64,000 bases of DNA from DATCZB01 sp035513215 (GCA_035513215.1 DATKCK010000078.1:1-64000); one strand, 5' to 3'. Positions 7,962 through 16,981 are shown, counted from the first letter of the stretch. A program made the numbers and translations. The notes: a model not told the origin generated them from the letters alone.

Positions 7962-8315
7962 GTGGACAAGCGAAGCAGACGTCAGCGGCGCGCGGGAAGA
8001 TCCCGCACGCGCATCGCACTGAAGGGGATGCACCGGCTTTGCGTGCACCGGACGCCGCGTCACATCTATGCGCAGATCATCGCGCCCGACCGCTGCACGG
8101 TCATCGCGGCGGCATCGACGGTGCAGAAGGATCTGCGCGGGAAGGTCAAGTCGACGGGCAACAAGGAAGCGGCCGCGGCCGTCGGCGAGGCGATAGCGGT
8201 GCGCGCCAGGGAGAAGGGCATAACGAAGGTCGCGTTCGACCGCTCGGGTTTCCGCTACCACGGCCGCGTCAAGGCGCTGGCCGACGCGGCGCGCGAAGCC
8301 GGGCTTGAGATCTAG
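7962..8315 (+). CDS. rplR: 50S ribosomal protein L18
   Basis: L18 binds 5S rRNA. The 117-residue product starts with GTG at 7962, after SD AGAGGG. It carries RLCVHRTPRHIYAQ and the C-terminal FDRSGFRYHGRVKALADAAREAGL block that defines the family. Confidence 0.97.
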   Translation: MDKRSRRQRRAGRSRTRIALKGMHRLCVHRTPRHIYAQIIAPDRCTVIAAASTVQKDLRGKVKSTGNKEAAAAVGEAIAVRAREKGITKVAFDRSGFRYHGRVKALADAAREAGLEI

Positions 8316-8326
8316 AGAAAACGGAT

Positions 8327-8815
8327 ATGGCAGGTTCTGAAGAGCTACAAGAGAAGCTGGTCGCGGTCAATCGCGTCGCCAAGGTCGTCAAGGGCGGTCG
8401 CCAGTTCGGCTTTACCGCGCTGACCGTGGTCGGCGACGGCGAGGGACAGGTGGGCTACGGCTATGGCAAGGCCCGGGAGCTGCCGCTCGCGATCCAGAAG
8501 TCCATGCAGGCGGCGCGCCGCAACATGCGTAGCGTTAGCCTGAAGAACGACACGCTGCAATACGATCTCGTCGGCCGCCACGGCGCGACCCGGGTCTTCA
8601 TGCAGCCCGCCTCCGACGGCACCGGCATCATCGCCGGGGGCGCGATGCGTGCCGTGTTCGAGTGCGCGGGCGTGCGCAACGTGCTCGCGAAGAGCTATGG
8701 CTCGCGCAATCCCATCAATGTCGTGCGTGCGACGCTCAAGGCCCTGATGCAGATGCGCTCGCCCGAGGAAATTGCGGCCAAGCGCGGCAAAACGGTCGAA
8801 GAGATCAGGTCCTGA
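8327..8815 (+). CDS. rpsE: 30S ribosomal protein S5
   Basis: S5 acts in decoding fidelity and mRNA entry. The 162-residue product has the dsRBD-like domain VNRVAKVVKGGRQFGF and the C-terminal AKSYGSRNPINVVRATLKAL. No unusual insert. Confidence 0.98.
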   Translation: MAGSEELQEKLVAVNRVAKVVKGGRQFGFTALTVVGDGEGQVGYGYGKARELPLAIQKSMQAARRNMRSVSLKNDTLQYDLVGRHGATRVFMQPASDGTGIIAGGAMRAVFECAGVRNVLAKSYGSRNPINVVRATLKALMQMRSPEEIAAKRGKTVEEIRS

Positions 8816-8823
8816 GGTTCGAC

Positions 8824-9015
8824 GTGGCGAAACAGCAAAAGCAACTCAAGGTGACGCTGCTCAAGAGCCGCTTTCACCGCAAGCCCGGGCACGCGGAATG
8901 CCTCGCGGGGCTCGGCCTGAGGAAGCCGCATCAGAGCGTCATCGTTCCGGATACGCCCGAGCATCGCGGAATGATTCGGCGCGTCGGTTATCTGCTCGAT
9001 GTCGAGGAAGCTTAA
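8824..9015 (+). CDS. rpmD: 50S ribosomal protein L30
   Basis: L30 is a small 50S protein. The 63-residue product begins with GTG at 8824 (MAKQQKQLKVTLLKS) and contains GLGLRKPHQSVIVPDTPEHRG. It lies 8 bases after rpsE. Longer upstream extensions of this frame overlap rpsE. Confidence 0.96.
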   Translation: MAKQQKQLKVTLLKSRFHRKPGHAECLAGLGLRKPHQSVIVPDTPEHRGMIRRVGYLLDVEEA

Positions 9016-9019
9016 GAAG

Positions 9020-9451
9020 ATGCGGCTCAACGAATTGAAGCCGGCTGGCGGCAGCAGGAAGGACGCGAAGCGCGTCGGCCGCGGCGCCTCGGCCGGCCAG
9101 GGCAAAACGGCAGGCCGCGGAGTCAAGGGCCAGAAGTCACGCGCCGGCGGCTATCACAAGACCGGGTTCGAGGGCGGCCAGATGCCTTTGCAGCGGCGCC
9201 TGCCGAAGGTCGGCTTTCGCTCGCGCACGGCGGGCGCGACGGTCGAGGTGCGCCTGCAGGAGCTCAGTCGCTTCGCCGGGGAAACGGTCGATCTCGAGGC
9301 GTTGAAAAAGGCCCGCATCGTCCCCAGACAGGCTCTGGCGGCGAAAGTCATCGCCTCAGGCAGCATCGACGTCGAGGTCAGACTGACCGGCGTCGGGGCC
9401 ACGCCCGGCGCCAGGAAGGCCATCGAGGCCGCCGGGGGCAGCGTTACGTAA
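9020..9451 (+). CDS. rplO: 50S ribosomal protein L15
   Basis: L15 organises 23S rRNA domains. The 143-residue product begins MRLNELKPAGGSRKDAKRVGRG with the conserved glycine-rich N-terminus that follows. I prefer ATG 9020 because the family starts at MRLNEL. An in-frame ATG at 8999 would add seven residues and overlap rpmD. Confidence 0.97.
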   Translation: MRLNELKPAGGSRKDAKRVGRGASAGQGKTAGRGVKGQKSRAGGYHKTGFEGGQMPLQRRLPKVGFRSRTAGATVEVRLQELSRFAGETVDLEALKKARIVPRQALAAKVIASGSIDVEVRLTGVGATPGARKAIEAAGGSVT

Positions 9452-9457
9452 GGGATC

Positions 9458-10795
9458 ATGGCGAAGTCAACACAATCCAATCCGGCAGCCATGATCGGCG
9501 ACGTCGCTCGCTTCAGCGAGCTGCGCCAGCGGCTGTTGTTCCTGATCGGCGCCCTGATCGTCTACCGCGTCGGTACGTTCATTCCGGTGCCGGGCATCGA
9601 TCCGGTCGCGCTCGAGCAATTCTTCGCCGATCAGTCGGGAACCATACTGACGATGTTCAATATGTTCTCGGGCGGCGCGCTCGAGCGCCTGTCCATTTTC
9701 GCCCTCGGCATCATGCCCTATATCTCGGCGTCGATCGTCATGCAGATGGCGACGCACGTCATCGAGCCGCTCAAGCAGCTCCGCAAGGAAGGCGAATCAG
9801 GGCGGCGCAAGATCATTCAGTACACGCGTTACGGCACCGTGATCCTGTCGTCCTTCCAGGCGATCGCCGCGGCCAGCGCGTTGCAGAATCAGAACGTCGT
9901 GCTCAATCCCGGCACGGGCTTCGTTCTGACGGCGGCCGTCACGCTCGTGACCGGGACCATGTTCCTCATGTGGCTCGGTGAGCAGATCACCGAGCGAGGC
10001 ATCGGTAACGGCATTTCGATGATCATCCTGGCGAGTATCCTGTCCGGCCTGCCTTCCGCGATCGGCGGCACGCTCGAGCTCGTCAGCACCGGCGGCATGA
10101 ACCAGGCGATGCCGTTCGTGTTCGGTTTCGTGATCCTCGGCGTGACCGCCTTCGTCGTCTTCATGGAGCGGGCCCAGCGTCGAATCACGGTGAATTACGC
10201 CAAGCGCCAGCAGGGGCGAAGGCTTTACGCCGGTCAGACGAGCCACCTGCCGTTTAAGATCAACATGTCGGGCGTCATCCCGCCGATCTTCGCTTCGAGC
10301 CTGATCCTGTTCCCGGCGACGATCGCGACCTGGTTCGGCACGAGTCAGGCCTATTCCTGGTTGACCGACGTCGCCGCGACGCTGTCGCCCGGCCAGCCGA
10401 TCTACATTCTGATGTATGCGGGGCTGATCATCTTTTTCTGTTTCTTCTATACGGCGCTGGTCTTTAATTCGCGCGACACGGCCGACAACCTGCGCCGGTC
10501 GGGCGCTTTCATTCCCGGGATCCGGCCCGGCCAGCAGACGGCCGACTACATTGATAAGGTGCTGACGCGGCTCACGTTTTGGGGCGCCCTCTACATCACG
10601 GCGGTCTGTCTTCTGCCCGAGTTCATGATTCTCAGGTTCAATGTGCCGTTTTATTTCGGCGGCACCTCGCTATTGATCATCGTCGTCGTCTCGATGGATT
10701 TCATGTCGCAGCTTCAGGCTCACATGATGACGCATCAGTACGAGGGCCTGATGAAGAAGGCGAATCTGAAGGGCTATGGCCGGCGGCCGACCTGA
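9458..10795 (+). CDS. secY: Preprotein translocase subunit SecY
   Basis: SecY is the channel of the Sec translocon in the inner membrane. The 445-residue product shows ten hydrophobic segments, the plug-region sequence IFALGIMPYISASIVMQ, and the cytosolic loop region YAKRQQGRRLYAGQTSHLP. Its place between rplO and rpmJ is the classic spc arrangement. Confidence 0.98.
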   Translation: MAKSTQSNPAAMIGDVARFSELRQRLLFLIGALIVYRVGTFIPVPGIDPVALEQFFADQSGTILTMFNMFSGGALERLSIFALGIMPYISASIVMQMATHVIEPLKQLRKEGESGRRKIIQYTRYGTVILSSFQAIAAASALQNQNVVLNPGTGFVLTAAVTLVTGTMFLMWLGEQITERGIGNGISMIILASILSGLPSAIGGTLELVSTGGMNQAMPFVFGFVILGVTAFVVFMERAQRRITVNYAKRQQGRRLYAGQTSHLPFKINMSGVIPPIFASSLILFPATIATWFGTSQAYSWLTDVAATLSPGQPIYILMYAGLIIFFCFFYTALVFNSRDTADNLRRSGAFIPGIRPGQQTADYIDKVLTRLTFWGALYITAVCLLPEFMILRFNVPFYFGGTSLLIIVVVSMDFMSQLQAHMMTHQYEGLMKKANLKGYGRRPT

Positions 10796-10815
10796 GGTTT
10801 TCCGGAGAGCACGAT

Positions 10816-10929
10816 ATGAAAGTCAGAGCATCGGTGAGAAAGATCTGTAGGAACTGCAAGATCATCAGGCGTCGGGGCGTCTTGCGCGTGATCTGCTCGG
10901 ATCCGCGTCACAAGCAGCGACAGGGCTAA
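10816..10929 (+). CDS. rpmJ: 50S ribosomal protein L36, zinc-binding form
   Basis: The smallest 50S protein, 37 residues, is encoded after SD CCGGAGAG. It keeps the zinc ligands C11, C14, C27 and H32 (KICRNCKIIRRRG ... CSDPRHKQRQG). Gene finders may miss it because of its length. The operon thus mixes a zinc-dependent L36 with a zinc-free S14. Confidence 0.97.
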   Translation: MKVRASVRKICRNCKIIRRRGVLRVICSDPRHKQRQG

Positions 10930-10950
10930 TCCCGGCAGAGGAACAGGACT

Positions 10951-11307
10951 ATGGCGCGAATCGCCGGAATCAACATTCCAGTCAACAAGCACGTTGTCGT
11001 CTCGTTGACGCACATACACGGAATCGGCCGCAGCCGCGCGCTGGCGGCTTGCCGCGCGGCGTCGATCGAGCCGAGCGCGAAGGTCAAGGATCTCAGCGAG
11101 CCCGAGGTTGCCAGACTGCGTGATGTGATCGCGCGCTTCGCGGTCGAAGGCGACCTTCGCCGCGAGGTCGCGATGAATATCAAACGATTGATGGATCTCG
11201 GCTGCTATCGCGGCATTCGGCATCGGCGCGGCTTGCCGGTCCGCGGGCAGCGCACGCAGACGAATGCGCGGACTCGAAAGGGGCCGCGACGCGCGATCAG
11301 GAAGTAA
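10951..11307 (+). CDS. rpsM: 30S ribosomal protein S13
   Basis: S13 contacts the 50S subunit and P-site tRNA. The 118-residue product starts MARIAGINIPVNKHVVVSLTHIHGIG and ends with the basic GQRTQTNARTRKGPRRAIRK tail. It begins the alpha-operon part of the cluster. Confidence 0.98.
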   Translation: MARIAGINIPVNKHVVVSLTHIHGIGRSRALAACRAASIEPSAKVKDLSEPEVARLRDVIARFAVEGDLRREVAMNIKRLMDLGCYRGIRHRRGLPVRGQRTQTNARTRKGPRRAIRK

Positions 11308-11334
11308 CAGGGAAGGGGCCGACCAGGAGTCGAT

Positions 11335-11724
11335 ATGGCGAAACAGCCTGTCAAGACGAAAAAGAAGGTGAAACGGCAGATACTCGATGCCGTCGCGCAT
11401 ATCCATGCGTCCTTCAACAACACGATCATCACGATCACGGACCGCCAGGGCAATGCGCTCGCCTGGGCTACGGCCGGCGGCTGCGGATTCAAGGGCTCTC
11501 GCAAGAGCACCCCGTTCGCCGCCCAGGTTGCGGCCGAGAAGGCCGGCACGACGGCCAGGGATTACGGTGTCAGGAATCTCGAGGTGCGGGTCAAAGGCCC
11601 CGGGCCCGGCCGCGAGTCGGCTGTGCGCGCACTCAACGCCGTTGGTTTCAGGATCTCTCAGATCGAGGACGTGACGCCGATACCGCACAACGGCTGCAGG
11701 CCCCCGAAGAGACGACGAGTTTAG
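11335..11724 (+). CDS. rpsK: 30S ribosomal protein S11
   Basis: S11 forms part of the mRNA exit channel. The 129-residue product has AHIHASFNNTIITITDRQGN and the conserved C-terminus DVTPIPHNGCRPPKRRRV. Spacing to rpsM is 27 bases. Confidence 0.98.
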   Translation: MAKQPVKTKKKVKRQILDAVAHIHASFNNTIITITDRQGNALAWATAGGCGFKGSRKSTPFAAQVAAEKAGTTARDYGVRNLEVRVKGPGPGRESAVRALNAVGFRISQIEDVTPIPHNGCRPPKRRRV

Positions 11725-11734
11725 GCAGGAAGGT

Positions 11735-12355
11735 ATGGCGAGATACAGAGGCCCAACGTGTAAGCTGGCCCGTCGCGAGGGCACGGACCTGTTCCTGAAG
11801 AGCGGCATCAAGCCGCTCGAGTCGAAGTGCAAGCTCGAGACGCCGCCGGGTGGTCCCGGACAGCGCCGGACGCGTCTGTCCGACTACGGCCTTCAGCTTC
11901 GCGAGAAGCAGAAGCTGCGCCGTATGTACGGCATTCTCGAGCGGCAGTTCCGCAACTATTACAAGAAGGCATCGCAGGTCAAAGGGTCGACCGGCGAGAA
12001 TCTGCTCAGAATGCTCGAGGCCAGGCTAGACAACGTCGTCTATCGCATGGGTTTTTCTGCAACGCGAGCCGAGGCGCGGCAGCTCGTCAGTCACCGCGGC
12101 ATCCTGGTCAACGAGAAGATCGTCAATATTCCATCCTACCAGTGTAAAGCCGGCGACAAGGTGTCCGTGCGGGAGCGAGCGAAGGCGCAAACGCGGATCC
12201 AATCCGCGCTCAATATCGCCGGTCAAGTGGGATTCCCCGATTGGGTCGAGGTCGACGACAAGAAGATGGAGGGAATGCTGAAGGCGCTCCCCGAACGCGA
12301 CGAGATCCTGCCGGACATCAATGAGAATCTCGTCGTCGAGCTGTACTCCAAGTAA
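11735..12355 (+). CDS. rpsD: 30S ribosomal protein S4
   Basis: S4 initiates 30S assembly and, in E. coli, represses the alpha operon. The 206-residue product has LCRREG-like CKLARREGTDLFLKS, and an S4 domain from LEARLDNVVYRMGFS onward. It has a single N-terminal Cys, so no zinc finger is expected. Confidence 0.98.
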   Translation: MARYRGPTCKLARREGTDLFLKSGIKPLESKCKLETPPGGPGQRRTRLSDYGLQLREKQKLRRMYGILERQFRNYYKKASQVKGSTGENLLRMLEARLDNVVYRMGFSATRAEARQLVSHRGILVNEKIVNIPSYQCKAGDKVSVRERAKAQTRIQSALNIAGQVGFPDWVEVDDKKMEGMLKALPERDEILPDINENLVVELYSK

Positions 12356-12400
12356 CGCGAGTCAGGAAATACGAGCCAGAAAATACGAGGAAGCGCCCAG

Positions 12401-13411
12401 ATGCCAGAATCAGCTACCGAATTTTTGCGGCCGCGCGCTGTCAAGGTACAGCCGCTCGGGCCGAATCGTGCAAGAGTCACCGTCGAGCCTTTCGAGCGCG
12501 GCTTCGGCCATACGCTCGGCAATGCGCTGCGACGCGTGCTGCTGTCCTCGATGCCAGGCGCTGCCATCGTCGAGGCCGAGATCGAAGGCGTGCTGCACGA
12601 GTACACGAGCATGGAGGGCGTTCAGGAGGACGTCGTCGAAGTGCTGCTGAATCTCAAGGCGGTTGCAATCAAGATGCACAGCCGGGAAGAGGCCGAGCTC
12701 ACGCTGACAAAAAAGGGTCCAGGCCCGGTGCTCGCCGGCGACATTGCCACCGATCACGATATCGAGATCGTCAACCCGGACCTCGTCATTGTGAACCTGA
12801 CCCAGGCCGGTGAGGTGCGCGCGTTTCTCAAGGTCGCGCGGGGCCGCGGCTATCGCCCGGCCGCCCAGGCGGCCCTGTTCGAAGAGCAGACGCGTCCGAT
12901 CGGCCGCTTGCAGCTCGATGCCTCGTTCACGCCGGTCCGCCGCGTCACCTACACGGTCGAGAGCGCGCGCGTCGAGCAGAGAACGAACCTCGACAAGCTG
13001 ATCCTCGATATCGAGACCAACGGAACGATCGACGCCGAGGAGGCCGTGCGCCGTGCGGGCTCCATCCTGAAGAATCAGCTCGAGGTCTTCGTCGATTTGC
13101 AGAGCGAGGAGGAAGCCGGCTACGGGCGCGCCGAGACTCAGATCGATCCGATCCTGATGCGGCCAGTCGACGAGCTCGAGCTGACTGTCCGCTCGGCGAA
13201 TTGCCTGAAGGCGGAGAACATCAATTACATCGGCGATCTCGTTCAGCGAACCGAGGTCGAGCTCCTGCGCACTCCGAATCTCGGCAAGAAATCGCTGACC
13301 GAGATCAAGGAAGTGCTCGAGGTGCACGGCCTCGCGCTCGGTATGCGACTCGACAATTGGCCGCCGGCGGGCCTGCGAGGCGAAGAAGAACGCAGCTCGG
13401 TCGCGTTTTAG
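12401..13411 (+). CDS. rpoA: RNA polymerase alpha subunit
   Basis: The alpha dimer scaffolds RNA polymerase, and its C-terminal domain binds UP elements and activators such as Crp, whose gene is at 53790. The 336-residue product has the N-terminal assembly domain (GFGHTLGNALRRVLLSSMPG, about residues 35-55) and the C-terminal domain with TVRSANCLKAENI, where R264 corresponds to the DNA-binding Arg 265 of E. coli. Confidence 0.98.
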   Translation: MPESATEFLRPRAVKVQPLGPNRARVTVEPFERGFGHTLGNALRRVLLSSMPGAAIVEAEIEGVLHEYTSMEGVQEDVVEVLLNLKAVAIKMHSREEAELTLTKKGPGPVLAGDIATDHDIEIVNPDLVIVNLTQAGEVRAFLKVARGRGYRPAAQAALFEEQTRPIGRLQLDASFTPVRRVTYTVESARVEQRTNLDKLILDIETNGTIDAEEAVRRAGSILKNQLEVFVDLQSEEEAGYGRAETQIDPILMRPVDELELTVRSANCLKAENINYIGDLVQRTEVELLRTPNLGKKSLTEIKEVLEVHGLALGMRLDNWPPAGLRGEEERSSVAF

Positions 13412-13425
13412 TTGGGAGAGCATCG

Positions 13426-13818
13426 ATGCGTCATCGCAAATCGGGCCGCAAGCTCGGCCGCAACTCCGCTCATCGCAAGGCGATGTACCGGAACATGGCG
13501 GCATCATTGCTCCGGCACGAGACGATCAAAACGACCTTGCCGAAGGCCAAGGAGCTCAGACGCGTCGTCGAGCCGCTGATCACGCTCGCGCGCAACGCCG
13601 ACGGTTCTCCAGCGGACGCCGTCAGGCGCCGGCGGCTCGCCTTCGATCGCCTGCGCGATGACGTTGCGGTCGGCAAGCTCTTCACCGAGCTCGGGCCCCG
13701 CTTCAGGGAGCGGCCGGGCGGGTATCTGCGCATCCTCAAGATGGGCTACCGCGCGGGGGATGCGGCGCCGATGGCGATCGTTCAACTGCTCGATCAACCG
13801 GCACCTGACGCCAAGTAA
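13426..13818 (+). CDS. rplQ: 50S ribosomal protein L17
   Basis: L17 ends the alpha operon. The 130-residue product begins MRHRKSGRKLGRNSAHRKAM after SD GGGAGAG. After its stop a 6-base-pair hairpin (GCCGGA...TCCGGC) occurs near 13885 but no T-run follows, so I could not find the operon terminator. The next gene is convergent, with the intervening 125 bases otherwise featureless. Confidence 0.97.
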   Translation: MRHRKSGRKLGRNSAHRKAMYRNMAASLLRHETIKTTLPKAKELRRVVEPLITLARNADGSPADAVRRRRLAFDRLRDDVAVGKLFTELGPRFRERPGGYLRILKMGYRAGDAAPMAIVQLLDQPAPDAK

Positions 13819-13943
13819 GACCCTCTGTTCGTTTCAGTAGTCCGTCGCACGGGGTGCGGCCACGAACCGGTTTGTCCGAGGGACGCCGGAAGAGGGTGCC
13901 TCCGGCTCCGCGGCGGCCATCCCATGCGCTCCCGCACTCTGAC

Positions 13944-14648
13944 TCAATCCCGGTCGGTGCTCTGACGAGCACGGCGGCGTTTGCGTGCGCGTCGCAAGGT
14001 CAGGAATTGCCACGGCGCCCGGGCACGGCGGGCGATGCGTTCGATCAGGAGCGGCTTGTGCAGTGCCGCGTCCACGGGCGTCATGCCGTCGTAGCGCGCA
14101 CCGTACTTGAGCTTGATGTAGGCGTTGAGATCCATCTGCCGCGTGAGCTCGAAGCGCAGGCGGCCCGGGCCGCGAGCGTTCGGCTCGAGCAGGCAGGCGA
14201 CGCCGAAATCGATGATGAACGGCGACTCGCCCGGGCCGACCAGAGTGTTTTCCTTGCGCTTCAGGTCGCCGTGCGCGACGCCGGCGGCATGCATGGCGAG
14301 TATCGAGTCGAGCAACCGCGCAAAGAAGCGCTCGCGGTCGGCGAGCTCGGGGGATGCCTCGCGCAGCGTCGATCCGGGGACGTGCTCGAGCACGAGATGT
14401 CGCGTGCCGGCCAGGCCGAAGCTGCGCGGCACGCCGTCGACGCCGCTGAGGCGATCGTAGATCCGCGCTTCGCGGCGAATGGCGCGGCGCCCGAACCAGG
14501 CGAGCAGCGGATTCGGATGCGGACTCTTGACGACGAGCTCGCCGAGGGCGCTCTCGAGCCGTCGCACGATCGCCTGATAGCCGCGTCCGACGACGCGGCC
14601 CTCGCGCTCGAGGTTGCGGAGCAGCCAGGCTTCGAGTTCGGGTTCGAT
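13944..14648 (-). CDS. Small serine/threonine or lipopolysaccharide-type kinase, start unresolved
   Basis: The product has a protein-kinase-like fold: GRGYQAIVRR glycine-loop region, LVVK lysine, HGDLKRKEN catalytic loop and IIDFGVA metal-binding loop (about residues 21, 41, 126-134 and 147 counted from the chosen codon). Relatives include RIO/APH and Kdo-kinase-like proteins. The target is unknown. No ATG, GTG or TTG occurs in frame between the stop of the upstream methyltransferase gene (14672) and the glycine loop. I placed the start at an ATC at 14648, with GGGAC upstream. Alternatives are GTG 14567, which would cut off the glycine loop, or ATG 14843, deep inside the upstream gene. Confidence 0.75.
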   Translation of the reverse strand: MEPELEAWLLRNLEREGRVVGRGYQAIVRRLESALGELVVKSPHPNPLLAWFGRRAIRREARIYDRLSGVDGVPRSFGLAGTRHLVLEHVPGSTLREASPELADRERFFARLLDSILAMHAAGVAHGDLKRKENTLVGPGESPFIIDFGVACLLEPNARGPGRLRFELTRQMDLNAYIKLKYGARYDGMTPVDAALHKPLLIERIARRARAPWQFLTLRRARKRRRARQSTDRD

Positions 14649-14671
14649 CGTCTGCCGTCCCGCGAGTGGTC

Positions 14672-15262
14672 CTAGATCAGCGGTGCGATGACACGGTAGC
14701 CGCAGGCGATGACGAACAGCGTGATGAAGAACTCGCCGTTTTTTCGCAGACTCTTCGCGAGCGACCAGTGGCTGCCGCGCATCGCTCGCGCGTTCGAGAA
14801 CCGCGGCAGGAGGGCCGGTGTCCGGCTCGCCCAGTCCTGCCATGCCTGGCCGAAGATGCCGCGCAGCTTGCGGTCCTCGTACTCGATTGCCGGGGGGTAG
14901 TAGAACCAGAAGAAGACGAGCGCGACCGGCAGCGCCCACAAGCTCGTGTTGGCTACGGAAAAGCCCATCACCAACAATACGTTACCGGTGTAGAGGGGGT
15001 GGCGGACGAGGGCATAGGGGCCGTTCCGGGCGAGCTCCCTGTTTTTCATGATGTAGCCCGAGGCATAGATGCGCACGAGGGTCCCGAGCAAGGCCGCGCC
15101 CATGCCGATCGCGGCCGTCGCTGGAGTGGCCCGGCTGGTCAGAGCGAAGACCAGAACGAGAATGACGGCAAGGGCCTGTCGCGCCACTTCGTTGTAGCGC
15201 AGCTCCCGGACCACATGCGCCAATCCTTCGATCCGCTCGAGATCCTCGGTGCGGTGCGACAT
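14672..15262 (-). CDS. Isoprenylcysteine carboxyl methyltransferase family membrane protein
   Basis: The 196-residue integral membrane protein resembles the ICMT/PEMT methyltransferase superfamily. It has about four or five hydrophobic segments, the SAM-binding signature RHPLYTGN (87-94) and the acidic IEYEDRKLR motif (126-134) typical of the C-terminal half. Bacterial members methylate small or lipid substrates that are mostly unknown, since bacteria do not prenylate proteins this way. SD GAGCAGGAG precedes ATG 15262. It is divergent from trpS and upstream of the kinase on the same strand. Confidence 0.85.
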   Translation of the reverse strand: MSHRTEDLERIEGLAHVVRELRYNEVARQALAVILVLVFALTSRATPATAAIGMGAALLGTLVRIYASGYIMKNRELARNGPYALVRHPLYTGNVLLVMGFSVANTSLWALPVALVFFWFYYPPAIEYEDRKLRGIFGQAWQDWASRTPALLPRFSNARAMRGSHWSLAKSLRKNGEFFITLFVIACGYRVIAPLI

Positions 15263-15316
15263 CTCCTGCTCGGGTTCGTCGACGCTCGCAGCGTCATCCG
15301 CATATTGTCTTATGCT

Positions 15317-15345
15317 TTGACGGCGGCGTCATCCTCGATTGTAAT
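15317..15345 (+). promoter_or_regulatory. Sigma-70 promoter for trpS
   Basis: TTGACG (15317-15322) and TGTAAT (15340-15345) are spaced by 17 bases, about 40 bases upstream of the trpS ATG. This is a good sigma-70 match in the divergent interval shared with the methyltransferase gene. Confidence 0.6.
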
Positions 15346-15386
15346 GCGCCCCTCGATCGGCGCGTCCGGCGGGCGCGGACAGGTAG

Positions 15387-16394
15387 ATGATGAAGACGGT
15401 ATTGACCGGCATTACGTCGACGGGTGAACCGCACATCGGGAACTACGTCGGCGCGATCCGTCCCGCGATTGCCGCGAGCCGCGACACCGCCGTTCGCTCG
15501 TGCCTCTTCGTCGCCGACTATCATTCCCTCGTCAAGAGCGGCAAACCGGATCAGATGGCGGGCTCGACGCTCGAGATCGCGGCGAGCTGGCTCGCAGCCG
15601 GGCTCGATCCGCAAAGGGTCGTGTTCTATCGGCAATCGGACGTGCCCGAGATCATGGAGCTCGCGTGGATTCTGACCTGCATGACGGCCAAGGGCCTGAT
15701 GAATCGGGCCCATGCCTACAAGGCAGCCGTGGCCGAGAACGAGGCGGCCGAGGCGCGCGATCCGGATCAGGGAATCACGATGGGACTCTTCTGCTATCCG
15801 ATTCTGATGGCGGCCGATATTCTGATATTCAAGGCCGATACCGTTCCCGTGGGCGGCGACCAGAAGCAGCATGTCGAGATGGCCCGCGACATCGCTCAGC
15901 GCTTCAATCATCACTTCGGCGAGACCTTCGTGCTGCCGGAGGCGCAAACAAAGGAATCCTCGGGCGTGCTGCCCGGGCTCGACGGGCGCAAGATGTCGAA
16001 GAGTTACGGCAACTCGATCCCGCTGTTTCTGAAGGAAAAGCAGCTGCGCAAGGCGATCATGAAGATCAAAACGAACTCGCTCGAGCCTGGCGCGCCGAAA
16101 AGCACGGACGACAGCACGCTGTTCGCGATCTATTCCGCGTTCGCTTCGGACAATGAGATCGAATCGATGCGCCGGCGTTATGCCGACGGCATCGCCTGGG
16201 GCGAGATGAAGCAGATTCTGTTCGAGCTCGTCGATTCCGAGATTCGCGACATGCGAACGGAGTACGATCGCCTCATCGCCGATCCCGGTCACGTCGAGCA
16301 GGTGTTGAAACAGGGCGCCCGAAAGGCGCGCGAGATCAGCGCGCCGTTTCTGGCCGACATTCGCGAGCGGGTCGGCGTTCGGCCGCTCGGCTGA
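15387..16394 (+). CDS. trpS: Tryptophan--tRNA ligase
   Basis: This class I synthetase charges tRNA-Trp. The 335-residue product has the HIGH-type motif PHIGN (15-19) and KMSKS at 202-206, plus GGDQKQHVEMARDIAQRF, which is specific to TrpRS. Length is standard. SD GACAGGT precedes ATG 15387; a second ATG follows directly and could also serve. Confidence 0.97.
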   Translation: MMKTVLTGITSTGEPHIGNYVGAIRPAIAASRDTAVRSCLFVADYHSLVKSGKPDQMAGSTLEIAASWLAAGLDPQRVVFYRQSDVPEIMELAWILTCMTAKGLMNRAHAYKAAVAENEAAEARDPDQGITMGLFCYPILMAADILIFKADTVPVGGDQKQHVEMARDIAQRFNHHFGETFVLPEAQTKESSGVLPGLDGRKMSKSYGNSIPLFLKEKQLRKAIMKIKTNSLEPGAPKSTDDSTLFAIYSAFASDNEIESMRRRYADGIAWGEMKQILFELVDSEIRDMRTEYDRLIADPGHVEQVLKQGARKAREISAPFLADIRERVGVRPLG

Positions 16395-16422
16395 GACGGC
16401 TTTTCGCAGGGGGGATTGCACG

Positions 16423-16981
16423 ATGACGACGACGAGCTTGTATTGCCGGGTCGCCGCGGCCGCTTTGCTCGGATTTGCGCTCACGTGACGTCCAGTTCAC
16501 GCGCGACGTCATTGCCGATGTCGCTGCGAAGCTCAGCATCGACAGCGGGCGAATCTATGTCACGGGATTCTCCGGCGGCGGCCGCATGAGCAGCCGCCTC
16601 GCCTGCGAGCTCGCCGACACGCTCGCCGCAGCGGCGCCCGTGGCCGGGCTGCAGTACCCCGACGGGTGCAGGCCGGCCCGGCCCATTTCGCTGATGAGCT
16701 TTCACGGCAAGGCCGATCAGGTCAATCAGTACGAGCTCAGCGACGATTCCCGGCCGTACTGGCGGATGGGCATCGAGACCGCGGTCGAGCGACGGCGTGA
16801 GGCGATCGGCTGTCCTGAAGATCCCGATATCGCCGCCGGGCCCGGCGTCGAAGCGCGTCACTGGACGGGCTGCAGTGCCGGCGCCGAGATCGAGCTCCAT
16901 GTCATCGAGGACGGCGGCCATGTGTGGCCGGAAACGGCGAGTGAGCTGATCTGGGCATTTTTCGACCGGCACAGCCTCTGA
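16423..16981 (+). pseudogene. Broken poly(3-hydroxybutyrate) depolymerase / LpqC-type esterase
   Basis: A gene start with a strong SD (AGGGGGG) and ATG 16423 encodes the beginning of a signal peptide (MTTTSLYCRVAAAALLGFALT) that stops at TGA 16486-16488. In another frame from about 16490 the C-terminal half of a secreted esterase continues: nucleophile elbow VTGFSGGG, Asp-containing FHGKADQVNQY and His-containing DGGHVWP. The N-terminal half of the hydrolase core, roughly 80 to 100 residues, is missing. The simplest reading is an internal deletion that also shifted frame. A separate 168-residue product from ATG 16475 is possible but would lack secretion and half the fold. Confidence 0.75.

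Noticed and set aside
13880..13905. Terminator after rplQ (GCCGGA / TCCGGC)
   Set aside because: Short stem, 10-base loop, no T-run in either direction.
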